Source: DATDAH01 sp963845425
GTDB lineage: Bacteria; Actinomycetota; Acidimicrobiia; Acidimicrobiales; DATDAH01
DNA length: 64,000 nucleotides
Reading direction: 5' to 3'
Assembly: GCA_963845425.1 (NCBI GenBank)
Contig: CAWJSC010000005.1
Location: forward strand, 668,896 to 732,895
The notes under the pieces are model-generated. The model searched no databases, was not told the DNA's origin, and saw only the letters and a program-made list of their open reading frames with translations. Position 1 is the first letter of the stretch. Every line of letters begins with the position of its first letter. The position numbers and the translations under genes are program-made. Below are positions 25,541 to 34,217 of this stretch, in pieces.

Positions 25541-26647
25541 GTGAGCGTGTTCGGCGAGCGGGTGGGGCGCGTGCGGGCCGCCATGGACCGCCACGGCGTC
25601 GACACCCTGCTGCTGTCGGTCGGCGCCGACCTCCCGTGGCTGACCGGCTACGAGGCCATGCCCCTCGAACGGCTCACCATGCTGGTGCTGCCCCGCGAGG
25701 GCGAGGCCACCCTGGTCGTGCCCCGCCTGGAGGCGCCCCGGGTGGTGGCGCGGCCCGAGGTGTTCGCGGTGCGCCCCTGGGAGGAGACCGAGGACCCGGT
25801 GGCGCTCGTCGCCGCCGCGGCCGGGTCGCCCGCGGTGGTGGCCCTCGGTGACCGGACCTGGGCCCGCTTCGTGCTCGACCTGCAGGCCCGCCTGCCCGGG
25901 GCGGCGTTCCGGGCCGCCCAGCCCGTGCTCGGCCCGTTGCGGGCGGTCAAGGACGCCGCCGAGGTCACCGCCCTACGCCGGGCCGGAGCGACCGTCGACC
26001 GGGTCGTGGCCGCGATCCAGGCCGGCGAGGTGGCGTTGGCCGGCCGGACCGAGGCCGAGATCGCCGCCGAGGTCCACGGCCGCCTGCTCGAGGCCGGCCA
26101 CCACCAGGTCAACTTCGTCATCGTGGCCTCCGGCCCGAACGCCGCCAGCCCCCACCACGAGCCCGGCGGGCGACGCATCGAGGCGGGGGAGGGGGTCCTG
26201 TTCGACATCGGGGGCACCGTCCTCGACGACGACGGGGTGGGCTACTGCTCCGACATCACCCGCTGCGTGCACCTGGGCCCGCCGCCCCCGGCGTTCCGCG
26301 ATCTCTACGCCGTCCTCCAGGACGCGCAGGCCCAGGCCGTCGACGCGGCCACGGTCGGCACGCCGTGCGAGGACGTCGACGCGGTGGCCCGTCGCCTCAT
26401 CACCGAGGGGGGCTACGGCGACGAGTTCGTCCACCGCACCGGCCACGGCATCGGCATCGAGGCCCACGAGGACCCCTACGTGGTGGCGGGCAACTGCGAG
26501 GCCCTGGTCCCCGGCCACGCCTTCTCGGTCGAGCCCGGCATCTACGTCGAGGGTCGCTGGGGCGCCCGCATCGAGGACATCGTCGTGGCCACCGAGCACG
26601 GCCCCGAAGCCCTCAACCAGGTCCCCCACGACCTGATCGAGCTCTGA
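25541..26647 (+). CDS. M24 family metallopeptidase (Xaa-Pro aminopeptidase-like)
   Basis: 368 residues with a GTG start. The N-terminal creatinase-type domain (MDRHGVDTLLLSVGADLPWLTGYEAMP) precedes the pita-bread catalytic domain with all five metal ligands in order: FDIGGTV (Asp), YCSDITR (Asp), HRTGHGIGIEAHE (His), EPGIYVEG (Glu) and ARIEDIVV (Glu). It should cleave an N-terminal residue ahead of proline, or a related dipeptide. It stands alone with a leaderless-type promoter. The downstream side carries a 26-bp palindrome. Confidence 0.88.
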   Translation: MSVFGERVGRVRAAMDRHGVDTLLLSVGADLPWLTGYEAMPLERLTMLVLPREGEATLVVPRLEAPRVVARPEVFAVRPWEETEDPVALVAAAAGSPAVVALGDRTWARFVLDLQARLPGAAFRAAQPVLGPLRAVKDAAEVTALRRAGATVDRVVAAIQAGEVALAGRTEAEIAAEVHGRLLEAGHHQVNFVIVASGPNAASPHHEPGGRRIEAGEGVLFDIGGTVLDDDGVGYCSDITRCVHLGPPPPAFRDLYAVLQDAQAQAVDAATVGTPCEDVDAVARRLITEGGYGDEFVHRTGHGIGIEAHEDPYVVAGNCEALVPGHAFSVEPGIYVEGRWGARIEDIVVATEHGPEALNQVPHDLIEL

Positions 26648-26664
26648 CCTCCGTGCCCTCTCTT

Positions 26665-26717
26665 CCGAAATTGCGCCGATTTGTCACGCCAGGCGTGACA
26701 AATCGGCGCAATTTCGG
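26665..26717 (+). repeat. near-perfect 26-bp palindrome with a 1-nt centre
   Basis: Arms 26665-26690 and 26692-26717 are exact inverted repeats around a single A. The arm begins CCGAAATTGCGCCGATTTGT and ends next to the centre with CACGCC. It lies 18 bp after the M24 peptidase stop and 18 bp before the next gene's ATG. The sequence differs from the TTCTGG family. It could be a terminator-like cruciform, a processed repeat or a protein-binding site. Confidence 0.85.
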
Positions 26718-26734
26718 TGTGGGGTGGCGGGGTG

Positions 26735-27493
26735 ATGGACTTCGACGGCGCGACCGTCCTCTTGCAGTGGGCGGTCGGGGGGCTGGCCTTCGGCTGGGTC
26801 ACCACCCGCCACCAGCTCCTGGGCATCGGCTACGGCTGGCTGCTGCGGGGGGTGTGGGGCATCACCGCGCTCGGCGGCCTCGTGGTGGGCCTGCGCACGG
26901 ACACCGTGCCGGTCCGGGAGGCCGCAGCGGTCGGCGTGGTGCTGGCCACCCTGTTCGCCCTGGTCGTCTCGGTCCGGCTGAAGGACGAGGGGCCGAAGGG
27001 ACTGCCGAGGTGGCTGGACCTGCCCGCCCCGCTCATCGGGGTCGTCGGCCTGGTGGCGGCGGGCATCGACGCGGGCGGGCCCGACGCCCTGGCGGTGGCC
27101 CGCATCGTGGTCGGCGCCGCCTTCCTCGGGGCCATCACCGACGCCATGCTCCTGGGCCACTGGTATCTCGTGCAGCCCGGCCTGACCCGGGACCCGCTCT
27201 ACGAGCTGCTCACCCTGTCCACCGTGCTCTGGTTCCCGGAGATCCTGGTCCTGCTCTGGCCCGTCGGCATGGTGTCGGTGCTGAACGGCACCATCGACGA
27301 CGGCTACGGCGGGATGCTGGGCTGGTTCTGGGTGATGAGCGCGGTGACCACGATCGGCCTGCTGGTGGTGACCCGGCTGGCCCTGCGCGAGAAGCAGTAC
27401 TCGGCGGTCATGGCGGCCACCGGCCTGCTCTACCTGGCCATCCTCACCGCGGCGGGCACCGACCTCGTGGGCCGCGCCCTCCTCGCCTCCTGA
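26735..27493 (+). CDS. polytopic membrane protein of unknown function
   Basis: 252 residues from the ATG at 26735 (MDFDGATVLLQWAVGG). About seven hydrophobic segments alternate with short charged loops, including LLRGVWGITALGGLVVGL, LIGVVGLVAAGIDAGG, a long helix around GAAFLGAITDAMLLGHWYLV and a C-terminal TGLLYLAILTAAGTDLVG. I do not recognise the family. The upstream in-frame GTG at 26717 would run into the palindrome, so the ATG is preferred. It precedes the glycan cluster on the same strand, but 62 bp separate it from the first methyltransferase. Confidence 0.6.
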   Translation: MDFDGATVLLQWAVGGLAFGWVTTRHQLLGIGYGWLLRGVWGITALGGLVVGLRTDTVPVREAAAVGVVLATLFALVVSVRLKDEGPKGLPRWLDLPAPLIGVVGLVAAGIDAGGPDALAVARIVVGAAFLGAITDAMLLGHWYLVQPGLTRDPLYELLTLSTVLWFPEILVLLWPVGMVSVLNGTIDDGYGGMLGWFWVMSAVTTIGLLVVTRLALREKQYSAVMAATGLLYLAILTAAGTDLVGRALLAS

Positions 27494-27555
27494 ACCGGGA
27501 CCGGTAGCCTCCGGGGCGCTCGTTCCCGCCCCACCCGTAGCGACCGGAGACCGTC

Positions 27556-28491
27556 ATCAGCGTCGAGCCCGAAGCGGCCCCCCCCGAGTTCCGCCCCCTG
27601 GGCGCGCTCGAGTTCGAGCCCGCCGCCTGCCCGGTGTGCGGCGGTCACGAGGTCGGCAAGCGGCTGCACAAGACGTTCCAGGACGTCGACCTGCACTTCG
27701 GCGTCTGTGCGACGTGCTCGACCCTCTACGCCGACCCGCGGATGACCGTCGAGTCCCTGCGCACCCTCTATGACTCCGAGGAGTTCTTCGAGGGCAAGGA
27801 GTCGAACCTCAACTACTACTCCTTCCTCAGCGGCGAGACCTACCTGCGTCGCACCGCCCGGGGCCGCATCGAGCGGTTCCAGGCCCACGCCCCGGGGAAG
27901 CGCCTGCTGGAGGTGGCCTCCGCCGCGGGGTTCTTCCTGGCCGAGGCCAAGGCCGCCGGGTTCGAGGCCGAGGGTGTGGAGTTCTCGGGGCCGATGGCCC
28001 GTTACGCCGCCGAGCGCTGGGACGTGCCGGTCACCGCGGGCTCCATCGAGGAGGTCGAGCTCGAGGCCGAGGCCTACGACGTGATCGCCAGCTGGGGCGT
28101 GATGACGATCATCCGGGACCCGAAGGCGGTGATGGCCAAGTTCCACGCCGCCCTGAAGCCGGGCGGGGTGTGGGCCTTCAACACCTACAGCCGCCGGTCC
28201 CTGTGGGGCCGGCTCTTCGGTGGCCGCTGGTACATCCTGGTGCCCAACACCAGCCAGATCCACGACGACGACACGCTGCAGCGGCTCATCGACGAGGCCG
28301 GCTTCGAGTTGGTCGGGCGCGGTCGGGACCGCCCGTACGCCAGCGTGGAGCGCCTCCTGTTCGTGCTCCTGTCCCACGTCAGCCACGGGGTGCGGGACAA
28401 GTTCTTCGAGCGTGTCCACTTCCTGAACAAGCTGGTCATCCCCTTCCGGGCCCCCGACGCCTTCGAGTACGTCTGCGTCAAGCGGCCATGA
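27556..28491 (+). CDS. class I SAM-dependent methyltransferase with N-terminal zinc ribbon; non-standard start
   Basis: About 311 residues. It opens with a zinc-binding knot CPVCGGHEVGKRL...FGVCATCSTLYADPRM, then a methyltransferase core (RLLEVASAAGFFLAEAKAAGF, YDVIASWGVMTIIRDP, LKPGGVWAFNTYSR) as in sugar or lipid C-methyltransferases. The start is unusual. The first in-frame GTG (27634) falls inside the zinc knot and would destroy it. Upstream to the in-frame TAG (27538) the only plausible start is ATC at 27556, placed 5 bases after GGAGA. Either ATC is used or ATG has become ATC by mutation or sequencing error. The stop overlaps the next methyltransferase start (ATGA). Confidence 0.75.
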   Translation: MSVEPEAAPPEFRPLGALEFEPAACPVCGGHEVGKRLHKTFQDVDLHFGVCATCSTLYADPRMTVESLRTLYDSEEFFEGKESNLNYYSFLSGETYLRRTARGRIERFQAHAPGKRLLEVASAAGFFLAEAKAAGFEAEGVEFSGPMARYAAERWDVPVTAGSIEEVELEAEAYDVIASWGVMTIIRDPKAVMAKFHAALKPGGVWAFNTYSRRSLWGRLFGGRWYILVPNTSQIHDDDTLQRLIDEAGFELVGRGRDRPYASVERLLFVLLSHVSHGVRDKFFERVHFLNKLVIPFRAPDAFEYVCVKRP

Positions 28492-29333
28492 CCCCGACCG
28501 ACGGGCCGACGATGACCGGCGGGAGCGCCCTGCGCCCGATGGGGTCCGGGCTCACCGAGACCGAGCCGGGGTTCTTCGTCGGCCCCGCCGCCGAAGGCCT
28601 GCACTACGACTCGGCCCGCTCCCTGCACTGGCGGGAGGCCGAGGACGGCTCGGGCTGGCATCGGCACCGGGCCGCGGTCGTGGCCGACGTGGTCACCCGG
28701 TTCTCCCCCGACGGCACGCTGTTCGACCTCGGCGGGGGCAACGGCTTCGTCACCCGGGCCCTGGTCGAGGCCGGCATCTCCGCAGTCCTGGTCGAGCCGG
28801 TCGAGGAGGCGGTGCGCACCGCCTACGCCCGGGGCCTGCGTCCCGTGGTCTGCTCCACCGTGGAGGCGGCCGGGTTCCCGGAAGGGTCGCTGCCCGCGGT
28901 GGGGCTGTTCGACGTGATCGAGCACGTCGAGGACGACGCGGGCTTCCTGGCCCGTCTCCACCGCCTGCTCGCGCCGGGCGGTCGGCTGTATCTCACGGTG
29001 CCGAAGCACCCCGGGCTGTGGTCGGCCCACGACGAGGAGTCCGGCCACCAGCGCCGGTACACCTCGGCCGCGCTGCGGTCGGTGGTCGAACAGGCCGGGT
29101 TCACCGTCGAGCACCAGACCTCGTTCTTCTCGGCGCTGCTGGCGCCGATGGCCCTGCGCCGCCTGGTGCAGCGCACCCCCCGGGAGGACCCCTCGACGGT
29201 GACCGATCCGACCGGAGGCGGTGGGGCGATGGCGGGGATCCTCGACCGCCTGCTGGCCCACGAGCGCCGCTCCCTGGGTCGCCGCACCCGGCGCACCGGC
29301 ACCAGCCTCCTCCTGGTGGCCCGCCGTGGCTGA
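28488..29333 (+). CDS. class I SAM-dependent methyltransferase
   Basis: 281 residues. SAM motif I LFDLGGGNGFVTRALVEAG, motif II around GLFDVIEHVEDDAGFLARLHRLLAPGGRLYLTVP, then a family-typical HQRRYTSAALRSVVEQAGF and a hydrophobic C-terminal helix with FFSALLAPMALRRL. It resembles methyltransferase_11/23 proteins in cell-surface polysaccharide clusters. The ATG overlaps the preceding stop by 4 bp, so it is coupled to the zinc-ribbon methyltransferase. Substrate unknown. Confidence 0.82.
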   Translation: MTPTDGPTMTGGSALRPMGSGLTETEPGFFVGPAAEGLHYDSARSLHWREAEDGSGWHRHRAAVVADVVTRFSPDGTLFDLGGGNGFVTRALVEAGISAVLVEPVEEAVRTAYARGLRPVVCSTVEAAGFPEGSLPAVGLFDVIEHVEDDAGFLARLHRLLAPGGRLYLTVPKHPGLWSAHDEESGHQRRYTSAALRSVVEQAGFTVEHQTSFFSALLAPMALRRLVQRTPREDPSTVTDPTGGGGAMAGILDRLLAHERRSLGRRTRRTGTSLLLVARRG

Positions 29334-29396
29334 GGGGCGGAGCCACTCGGCGGGCCGAACAGGCCCGCAAGGCGATGAGCCGTCAGGCGAAGAGCC

Positions 29397-30350
29397 ATGA
29401 GCGCTGACGCGGCCGGACCGACGTACTCGGTCGTCATCCCGGTGTTCAACAGCCGGGACATCGTGGCCGCCACCGTGCAGGACGTGATCACGTGGTTCGA
29501 GAGCCAGGGAGCGACCTTCGAGGTCATCCTGGTCAACGACGGCAGTCAGGACGGGAGCTGGGAGGTCATCCGGGACCTCGCCGCCGCCGACGAGCGGCTG
29601 GTGGCCGTGCGCCTGCTGCGCAACTACGGCCAGCACAACGCCAACCTGGCGGGCTTCGCCGAAGCCCGGGGCACCTGGATCGTCACCATGGACGACGACG
29701 GCCAGAACCCGCCCGAGGAGATCGCCCACCTGATCGCCGCCGCCGAGGCCGGCGATCACGACGCCGTCTTCGGCCGGTTCGACCGCAAGAAGGCCTCGCT
29801 CAGCCGCGCCTTGGGCAGCCGCCTCATGAGCGAGATGAACCGGCGGATCTTCGGCAAGCCGCGGGACCTGACCGTGAGCAACTTCCGGCTCCTGCACCGT
29901 GACGTGGTCCGGCGCATCCTCGACTCCGGCAGCACCTACCCCTACATCACGGGCCAGGCGCTGCTCTACGCGGCCTCGCCGGGGAACGCGGATGTCCGTC
30001 ACCTGCCCCGGGCCGGCGGCCAGAGCACCTACAGCCTGCGCAAGATCCTCAGCCTCGTGGTGCGGATCATGTTCAGCTACTCCTCGGCGCCGCTGCGGTT
30101 CATGGCCGTGCTCGGCGCCCTCGTGGCCGCCGGCAGCTTCCTGATGGGCCTTCTCTACCTCGTCAACGGGATCGTCAACGGCTCCGAGGTCGAGGGCTGG
30201 ACCACGGTGATCGTGCTCCTGGCCTTCCTCAACGGTGTGGCCATCGCCATGCTCTCGATGCTGGGCGAGTACATGGTCCGCACCTTGCGCCAGGTCAGCG
30301 ACCGCCGCTCGTACCTCGTGGCGGACCGGGTCGATGGCCGCAGCGACTGA
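29397..30350 (+). CDS. GT2 family glycosyltransferase (polyprenyl-phosphate sugar transferase-like)
   Basis: 317 residues. GT-A domain with YSVVIPVFNSRDIVAATVQDV, EVILVNDGSQDGSWEVI, TMDDDGQNPPEEI (metal-binding Asp cluster) and a LGSRLMSEMNRR segment. Two transmembrane helices follow in the C-terminal quarter (FMAVLGALVAAGSFLMGLLY and TTVIVLLAFLNGVAIAMLSM). This is the DPM1/GtrB/ArnC layout, in which the enzyme transfers a sugar from a nucleotide donor to a polyprenyl phosphate at the membrane. It overlaps the sulfotransferase gene by 17 bp. Confidence 0.87.
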   Translation: MSADAAGPTYSVVIPVFNSRDIVAATVQDVITWFESQGATFEVILVNDGSQDGSWEVIRDLAAADERLVAVRLLRNYGQHNANLAGFAEARGTWIVTMDDDGQNPPEEIAHLIAAAEAGDHDAVFGRFDRKKASLSRALGSRLMSEMNRRIFGKPRDLTVSNFRLLHRDVVRRILDSGSTYPYITGQALLYAASPGNADVRHLPRAGGQSTYSLRKILSLVVRIMFSYSSAPLRFMAVLGALVAAGSFLMGLLYLVNGIVNGSEVEGWTTVIVLLAFLNGVAIAMLSMLGEYMVRTLRQVSDRRSYLVADRVDGRSD

Positions 30351-31092
30351 GCTCGGCCAGGCTTTCATCGTCGGGGCCCAGCGCGGCGGGACGACCAGCG
30401 TGGCCACGGCGCTGGCCCGACACCCGGAGGTGGCGCTGGCCCAGCCGCTGCGCCCGGAGCCCAAGTGGTTCCTCGAGCCGGGCTCGGCGGACACCGTCGA
30501 CGAGTACCTGGCCCGCCACTACCCGGAGGTCGCCGAGGGGGCCCGCCTGCGCCTGGAGAAGAGCACCAGCTACTTCGAGTCCGACGTGGCCTGCGCCGAG
30601 ATCGCCCGGGCCTTTCCGGCGGCCCGCATCGTCGTGGTCCTGCGGGATCCGGTGGACCGCGCCCTGTCGCACTACGCCTTTTCCCGGTCCAGTGGCGTGG
30701 AGGACCTTCCGGTCGGCGAGGCCCTCGACACCGCCGCCGAGCACCGCGCGTGGGACCGGGGCGCCATCTCGGTGTCGCCCTACCGCTACCTGACGCGGGG
30801 TCGGTACATCGACGACCTCCGTCGGTGGGACGAGACATTCGGCCCCGCCGCGGTGCACGTGGTGATCCTGGAGGACCTCGTCGCCGAGCCCGAGCGGTTC
30901 GCCGACCTCGAGGCGGCGCTCGGGCTGGCCCCGGGGCCGGCGTTCGTGGCCGGGGACCGGCACAATGCGGGCGAGGGGGCGCGCCCCCTCGATGACGGCA
31001 CCCGGGCCCGCCTGGCGGACTGGTTCGCCGACGCCAACGCCGACCTGGCCGAGCGGCTGGGTCGCCCGATCGAGCGGTGGACCCATGCCTGA
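30334..31092 (+). CDS. sulfotransferase family protein
   Basis: 252 residues. The 5'-phosphosulfate-binding loop FIVGAQRGGTTSVATALARHP is at the N-terminus and the 3'-phosphate-binding segment RIVVVLRDPVDRALSHYAFSR is in the middle, followed by YRYLTRGRYIDDLRRWDETFG, typical of PAPS-dependent carbohydrate sulfotransferases. It would add sulfate to a surface sugar. The start inside the glycosyltransferase gene (30334) gives the family N-terminus; the end overlaps the aminotransferase by 8 bp. Sulfated surface glycan is therefore an inference from context. Confidence 0.85.
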   Translation: MAAATELGQAFIVGAQRGGTTSVATALARHPEVALAQPLRPEPKWFLEPGSADTVDEYLARHYPEVAEGARLRLEKSTSYFESDVACAEIARAFPAARIVVVLRDPVDRALSHYAFSRSSGVEDLPVGEALDTAAEHRAWDRGAISVSPYRYLTRGRYIDDLRRWDETFGPAAVHVVILEDLVAEPERFADLEAALGLAPGPAFVAGDRHNAGEGARPLDDGTRARLADWFADANADLAERLGRPIERWTHA

Positions 31093-32227
31093 GCCCGAGA
31101 TCCGCTTCAACCAGCCGACCCTGGAGGGGCGCGAGGTCGAGTACATCCAGCAGGCCGTGCTCGGGGGCCACACCTCGATGAACGGCCCGTTCGCCAAGCA
31201 GGTGACGGCCCTCCTGCAGGACGAGCTGGACGCCGCCGGTGTGCTGCTCACCACCTCGTGCACCGACGCCCTGGAGATGGCGGCCATGCTCCTGCGGCTC
31301 GAGCCGGGGGACACGGTGATCGTGCCGTCGTTCACGTTCGTGTCCAGCGCCCTGGCCTTCATCCGCGAGGGGGCCCGCATCGTCTTCGCCGACATCGAGC
31401 GGGAGACCCTGGGCATCGACCCCCGCCACGTGGCCGAGCTGATCGACGACAGCACCCGGGCGGTGGTGGCCGTGCACTACGCCGGCGTGGCCTGCGACGT
31501 GCCCGGGCTGCGGTCCGTGCTGGCCGACCACCCCCGCGTCGACCTGATCGAGGACAACGCCCACGGGCTGTTCGGCCGCTTCGACGGGCGCCCCCTGGGC
31601 AGCTTCGGGCGGATGTCGGCGGTCAGCTTCCACGAGACCAAGAGCTTCACCTGCGGAGAGGGCGGGGCCCTGGTGCTCAACGACCCGGCGGACGTGGACC
31701 GGGCCAACATCCTCTACGAGAAGGGCACCGACCGCCGGGCCTTCGAGGACGGCCGGGTCGACAAGTACACCTGGCGGGACACCGGCTCGTCCTTCGGCCT
31801 GTCCGACATCCTGGCCGCGTACCTGTTGGGCCAGCTGGAGGCCCGCGACGCCATCCTGGCCAAGCGCCGGGCCGTGGTCGAGCGCTACCAGGAGCGTCTG
31901 GCCCCCGAGGCCGCGGCGCGGGGCTTCGACGTGCCGGTCATGCCCGGCGGCCGGGACTACGCCTACCACCTCTACTACGTGCTCCTCGAGGACGCCGACA
32001 CCCGGACCCGGGTGACCGAGGCCCTGCGGGCGGCGGGCATCCGGGCCGCCTTCCACTTCGTCCCCCTGCACGACTCCGACGGGGGCCGCCGCTTCCGGGC
32101 CCGCGAGACCGACTGCCCGGTGACCGAGGACGTGACCGCCCGCCTCCTGCGCCTGCCGGTCCACAACGCCCTGACCGTCGCCGACGCCGACCGCATCAGC
32201 GACGCGTTGTTGACCGCGCTGCGCTAG
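31085..32227 (+). CDS. wecE: dTDP-4-amino-4,6-dideoxygalactose transaminase (WecE-like, DegT family)
   Basis: 380 residues. It matches WecE/RffA along its length: IRFNQPTLEGREVEYIQQAV, LTTSCTDALEMAAMLL, VIVPSFTFVSSALAF, VHYAGVACDVPGL, IEDNAHGLFG, SFHETKSFTCGEGG (PLP-binding Lys) and the signature EKGTDRRAFEDGRVDKYTWRD cut short here. It transfers an amino group to a dTDP-4-keto-6-deoxy sugar. The donor pathway (RmlA/RmlB) is not in the window. The 8-bp overlap with the sulfotransferase gene indicates one operon from 28.5 to 32.2 kb. Confidence 0.9.
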   Translation: MPEPEIRFNQPTLEGREVEYIQQAVLGGHTSMNGPFAKQVTALLQDELDAAGVLLTTSCTDALEMAAMLLRLEPGDTVIVPSFTFVSSALAFIREGARIVFADIERETLGIDPRHVAELIDDSTRAVVAVHYAGVACDVPGLRSVLADHPRVDLIEDNAHGLFGRFDGRPLGSFGRMSAVSFHETKSFTCGEGGALVLNDPADVDRANILYEKGTDRRAFEDGRVDKYTWRDTGSSFGLSDILAAYLLGQLEARDAILAKRRAVVERYQERLAPEAAARGFDVPVMPGGRDYAYHLYYVLLEDADTRTRVTEALRAAGIRAAFHFVPLHDSDGGRRFRARETDCPVTEDVTARLLRLPVHNALTVADADRISDALLTALR

Positions 32228-32323
32228 GGAAACGAAACCGCAACCGAGGCGACCACGGGGGCGTGGGGTCGGGCCGCCGGCGGTCGGCGGGCACCGGAAT
32301 CTCACGTTTGGTGACCACGTTCG

Positions 32324-32373
32324 GTTCTGGCGCCTGATTTCGGCCCTATGACCCCGAAATCGGGCGCCAGAAC
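32324..32373 (+). repeat. interspersed palindromic element 2 (20-bp stem, one G.T pair, 10-nt loop)
   Basis: Arms 32324-32343 and 32354-32373 start and end with GTTCTGGCGCC / GGCGCCAGAAC, and the loop is CCCTATGACC. The element at 22271 is the same family in opposite orientation. It sits in the 267-bp gap between the convergent aminotransferase and membrane glycosyltransferase genes; the rest of that gap shows nothing else. Confidence 0.85.
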
Positions 32374-32494
32374 GCCGATGCCGCTCCGATGCGCGCTGGG
32401 CGGCCACGGGGGGTGGTGAAACGGGGATCGAGGGGCACCGCCGACCTTGGCAACCGCAGGGCCGGCCAGGCTCGACGGCCGCCCGGCCGACGCG

Positions 32495-34217
32495 TCAGGC
32501 GGGGGCGAAGCCGCAGACCTCGAGGTCGCCGACGCGGGACTCGAGGGTGAGCTCGGCGGTGTCGGTCGGGGCGGCGAGGGTCAGGACCACCCGACGGAGG
32601 TCGGGGTCGTCGACCCGGCGGGTGCCCTCCCCGAACTCGTCCGCCCAGGTCAGGGCCAGGACCTGGCCGGGCTGCTTGGTCAGGGTGAGCTGGGCCGGCC
32701 CGGTCACGGTGGCCGTCACCGGCTCCTGTTCGGCGAGGGCGACGCAACCGTCGTCGTCCACCGGCGCATCGGCGGTGGGCGGCACGTCCGGGACGTCGTA
32801 GTCCTCCAGCGCCTTCCGGTTGGCGTCGAGCACGCTGATGCGCAGGACGCCCCGGGCCTCGGCCTCGATCGGCTCGCGGTCGGCCCGGTCCTCGGGCAGC
32901 GGTGCGGGGTGGTAGCCCTCGTCCACGAGCTGGGCCAGCTCGTCGCTCTCCAGGCCGGGCACGAGGGGGGAGGGCACGGCCACGACGGGCTCGCCGGCGT
33001 CGATCATCCCCGCGGCGGCCACCGAGAGGACCAGGGCCCGTTGGCCTTCCTCCTCCCGCACGTTGATGGCGTCGCGCAGCTGGGTCACGTTGGCGGCCAG
33101 CAGGCCCACGGTGACCACGACCAGGCCGACGCGGGCGAGGGTCGTGCGGGGCAGGCGGATGTGGGGCACCAGGGCGAGGGCGAGGAGCACGAGCACCGAG
33201 TAGCCGTAGCGCAGCCGGTTGGCGGCCTCGGCGTCGAGGGACACCCGCTGGATGGTGAGCAGGGACAGCCCGGCGGCGAGGGTCCAGAGGATGATCCCGT
33301 CGAACAGGTCGAACCGGCGGCGGACGGCCAGGAGCACGATCCAGGCCGCGAGGCCGAGGACGACCAGCGCGGCCAGCCAGCCGGGAAAGGCGGTGGCCGA
33401 CTCGACCGCCGTCCGGGAGACCCGGAAGGCGCCGGCGGGGATGTCCAGGATCGTCGAGACCGACAGCTGCGGCTTGGGCCGCAGGTCGTTGCGGTAGTGC
33501 AGGTACCAGAGGCCGTAGGCCACCAGGGCGGGCACCAGCGACGGGATCCACCGCACGAGACGGCGGGTCAGCAGGAGGGCGGCGGTGATGCCGGCGATCG
33601 CGGCCACGGCGTACCCGTTGCCCAGCACCGCGACCAGGAGGGCCACGGCCCACGAGGACCCGGTCCCCGGTGGTCGGCTCGTCGGGGCGCCGGCTGATGA
33701 CCCAGGCGCACAGGATGAGGACGGCGTAGACGGTCCAGTTCCCCAGCTGGAGCGCCCGCTGGTAGCCGCTGGCCCCCAGCACCAGCAGCACGGCGTAGGC
33801 CGCCATCGCCACCAACGGGTCGGCTCCCCGTCGGCGGGTCACCCGCCAGATGAGGGTGACCAGGAGGGTGTGGCCGATGAGGCGGGGGACGTAGAACCAG
33901 GGCCAGAAGTCGACGCCGACGGCCTGGTAGATCGCCCGCAGCAGCAGGGTGCTCCACGTCGTCCAGTGCCCGGCGCTGGGCCGGGTCAGGTCACCGAGGT
34001 CGAACGCGGTGCGGTTGGCCAGGAACTCCCACTCGTCGGTGGTGAACCAGAGGTCCCGGGCCGTGTAGGCCGTGACCGCGACGGCCACGACGGCCAGGAC
34101 GAGGCCGACCAGCCACTCCGTGCGGTGCGCCGACAGGCCGAGCGGGCGGCCGAGGGCGGCGAAGGGGTTGTCGTCCTCCGCCGGATCCACCTCGACGTCG
34201 GGCTCGGCGGCGGTCAT
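32495..34217 (-). pseudogene. polytopic membrane glycosyltransferase-like protein, one frame change
   Basis: Joined across a single frame change near 33655 this is a protein of about 573 residues, starting MTAAEPDVEVDPAEDDNPFAALG. It has about ten transmembrane helices (WLVGLVLAVVAVAVTAYTA, then an early periplasmic loop FTTDEWEFLANRTAF with acidic residues typical of GT-C enzymes). After the switch come MALLVAVLGNGYAVAAIAG and further helices, and the C-terminal 150 residues form a soluble, beta-rich domain ending VGDLEVCGFAPA. GT-C proteins move sugars from polyprenyl carriers outside the membrane. The frame change is at a GC run, so a sequencing error is possible. The start codon lies in the same frame as the flippase C-terminus with no stop between, so the two could be fused. 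Confidence 0.65.
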
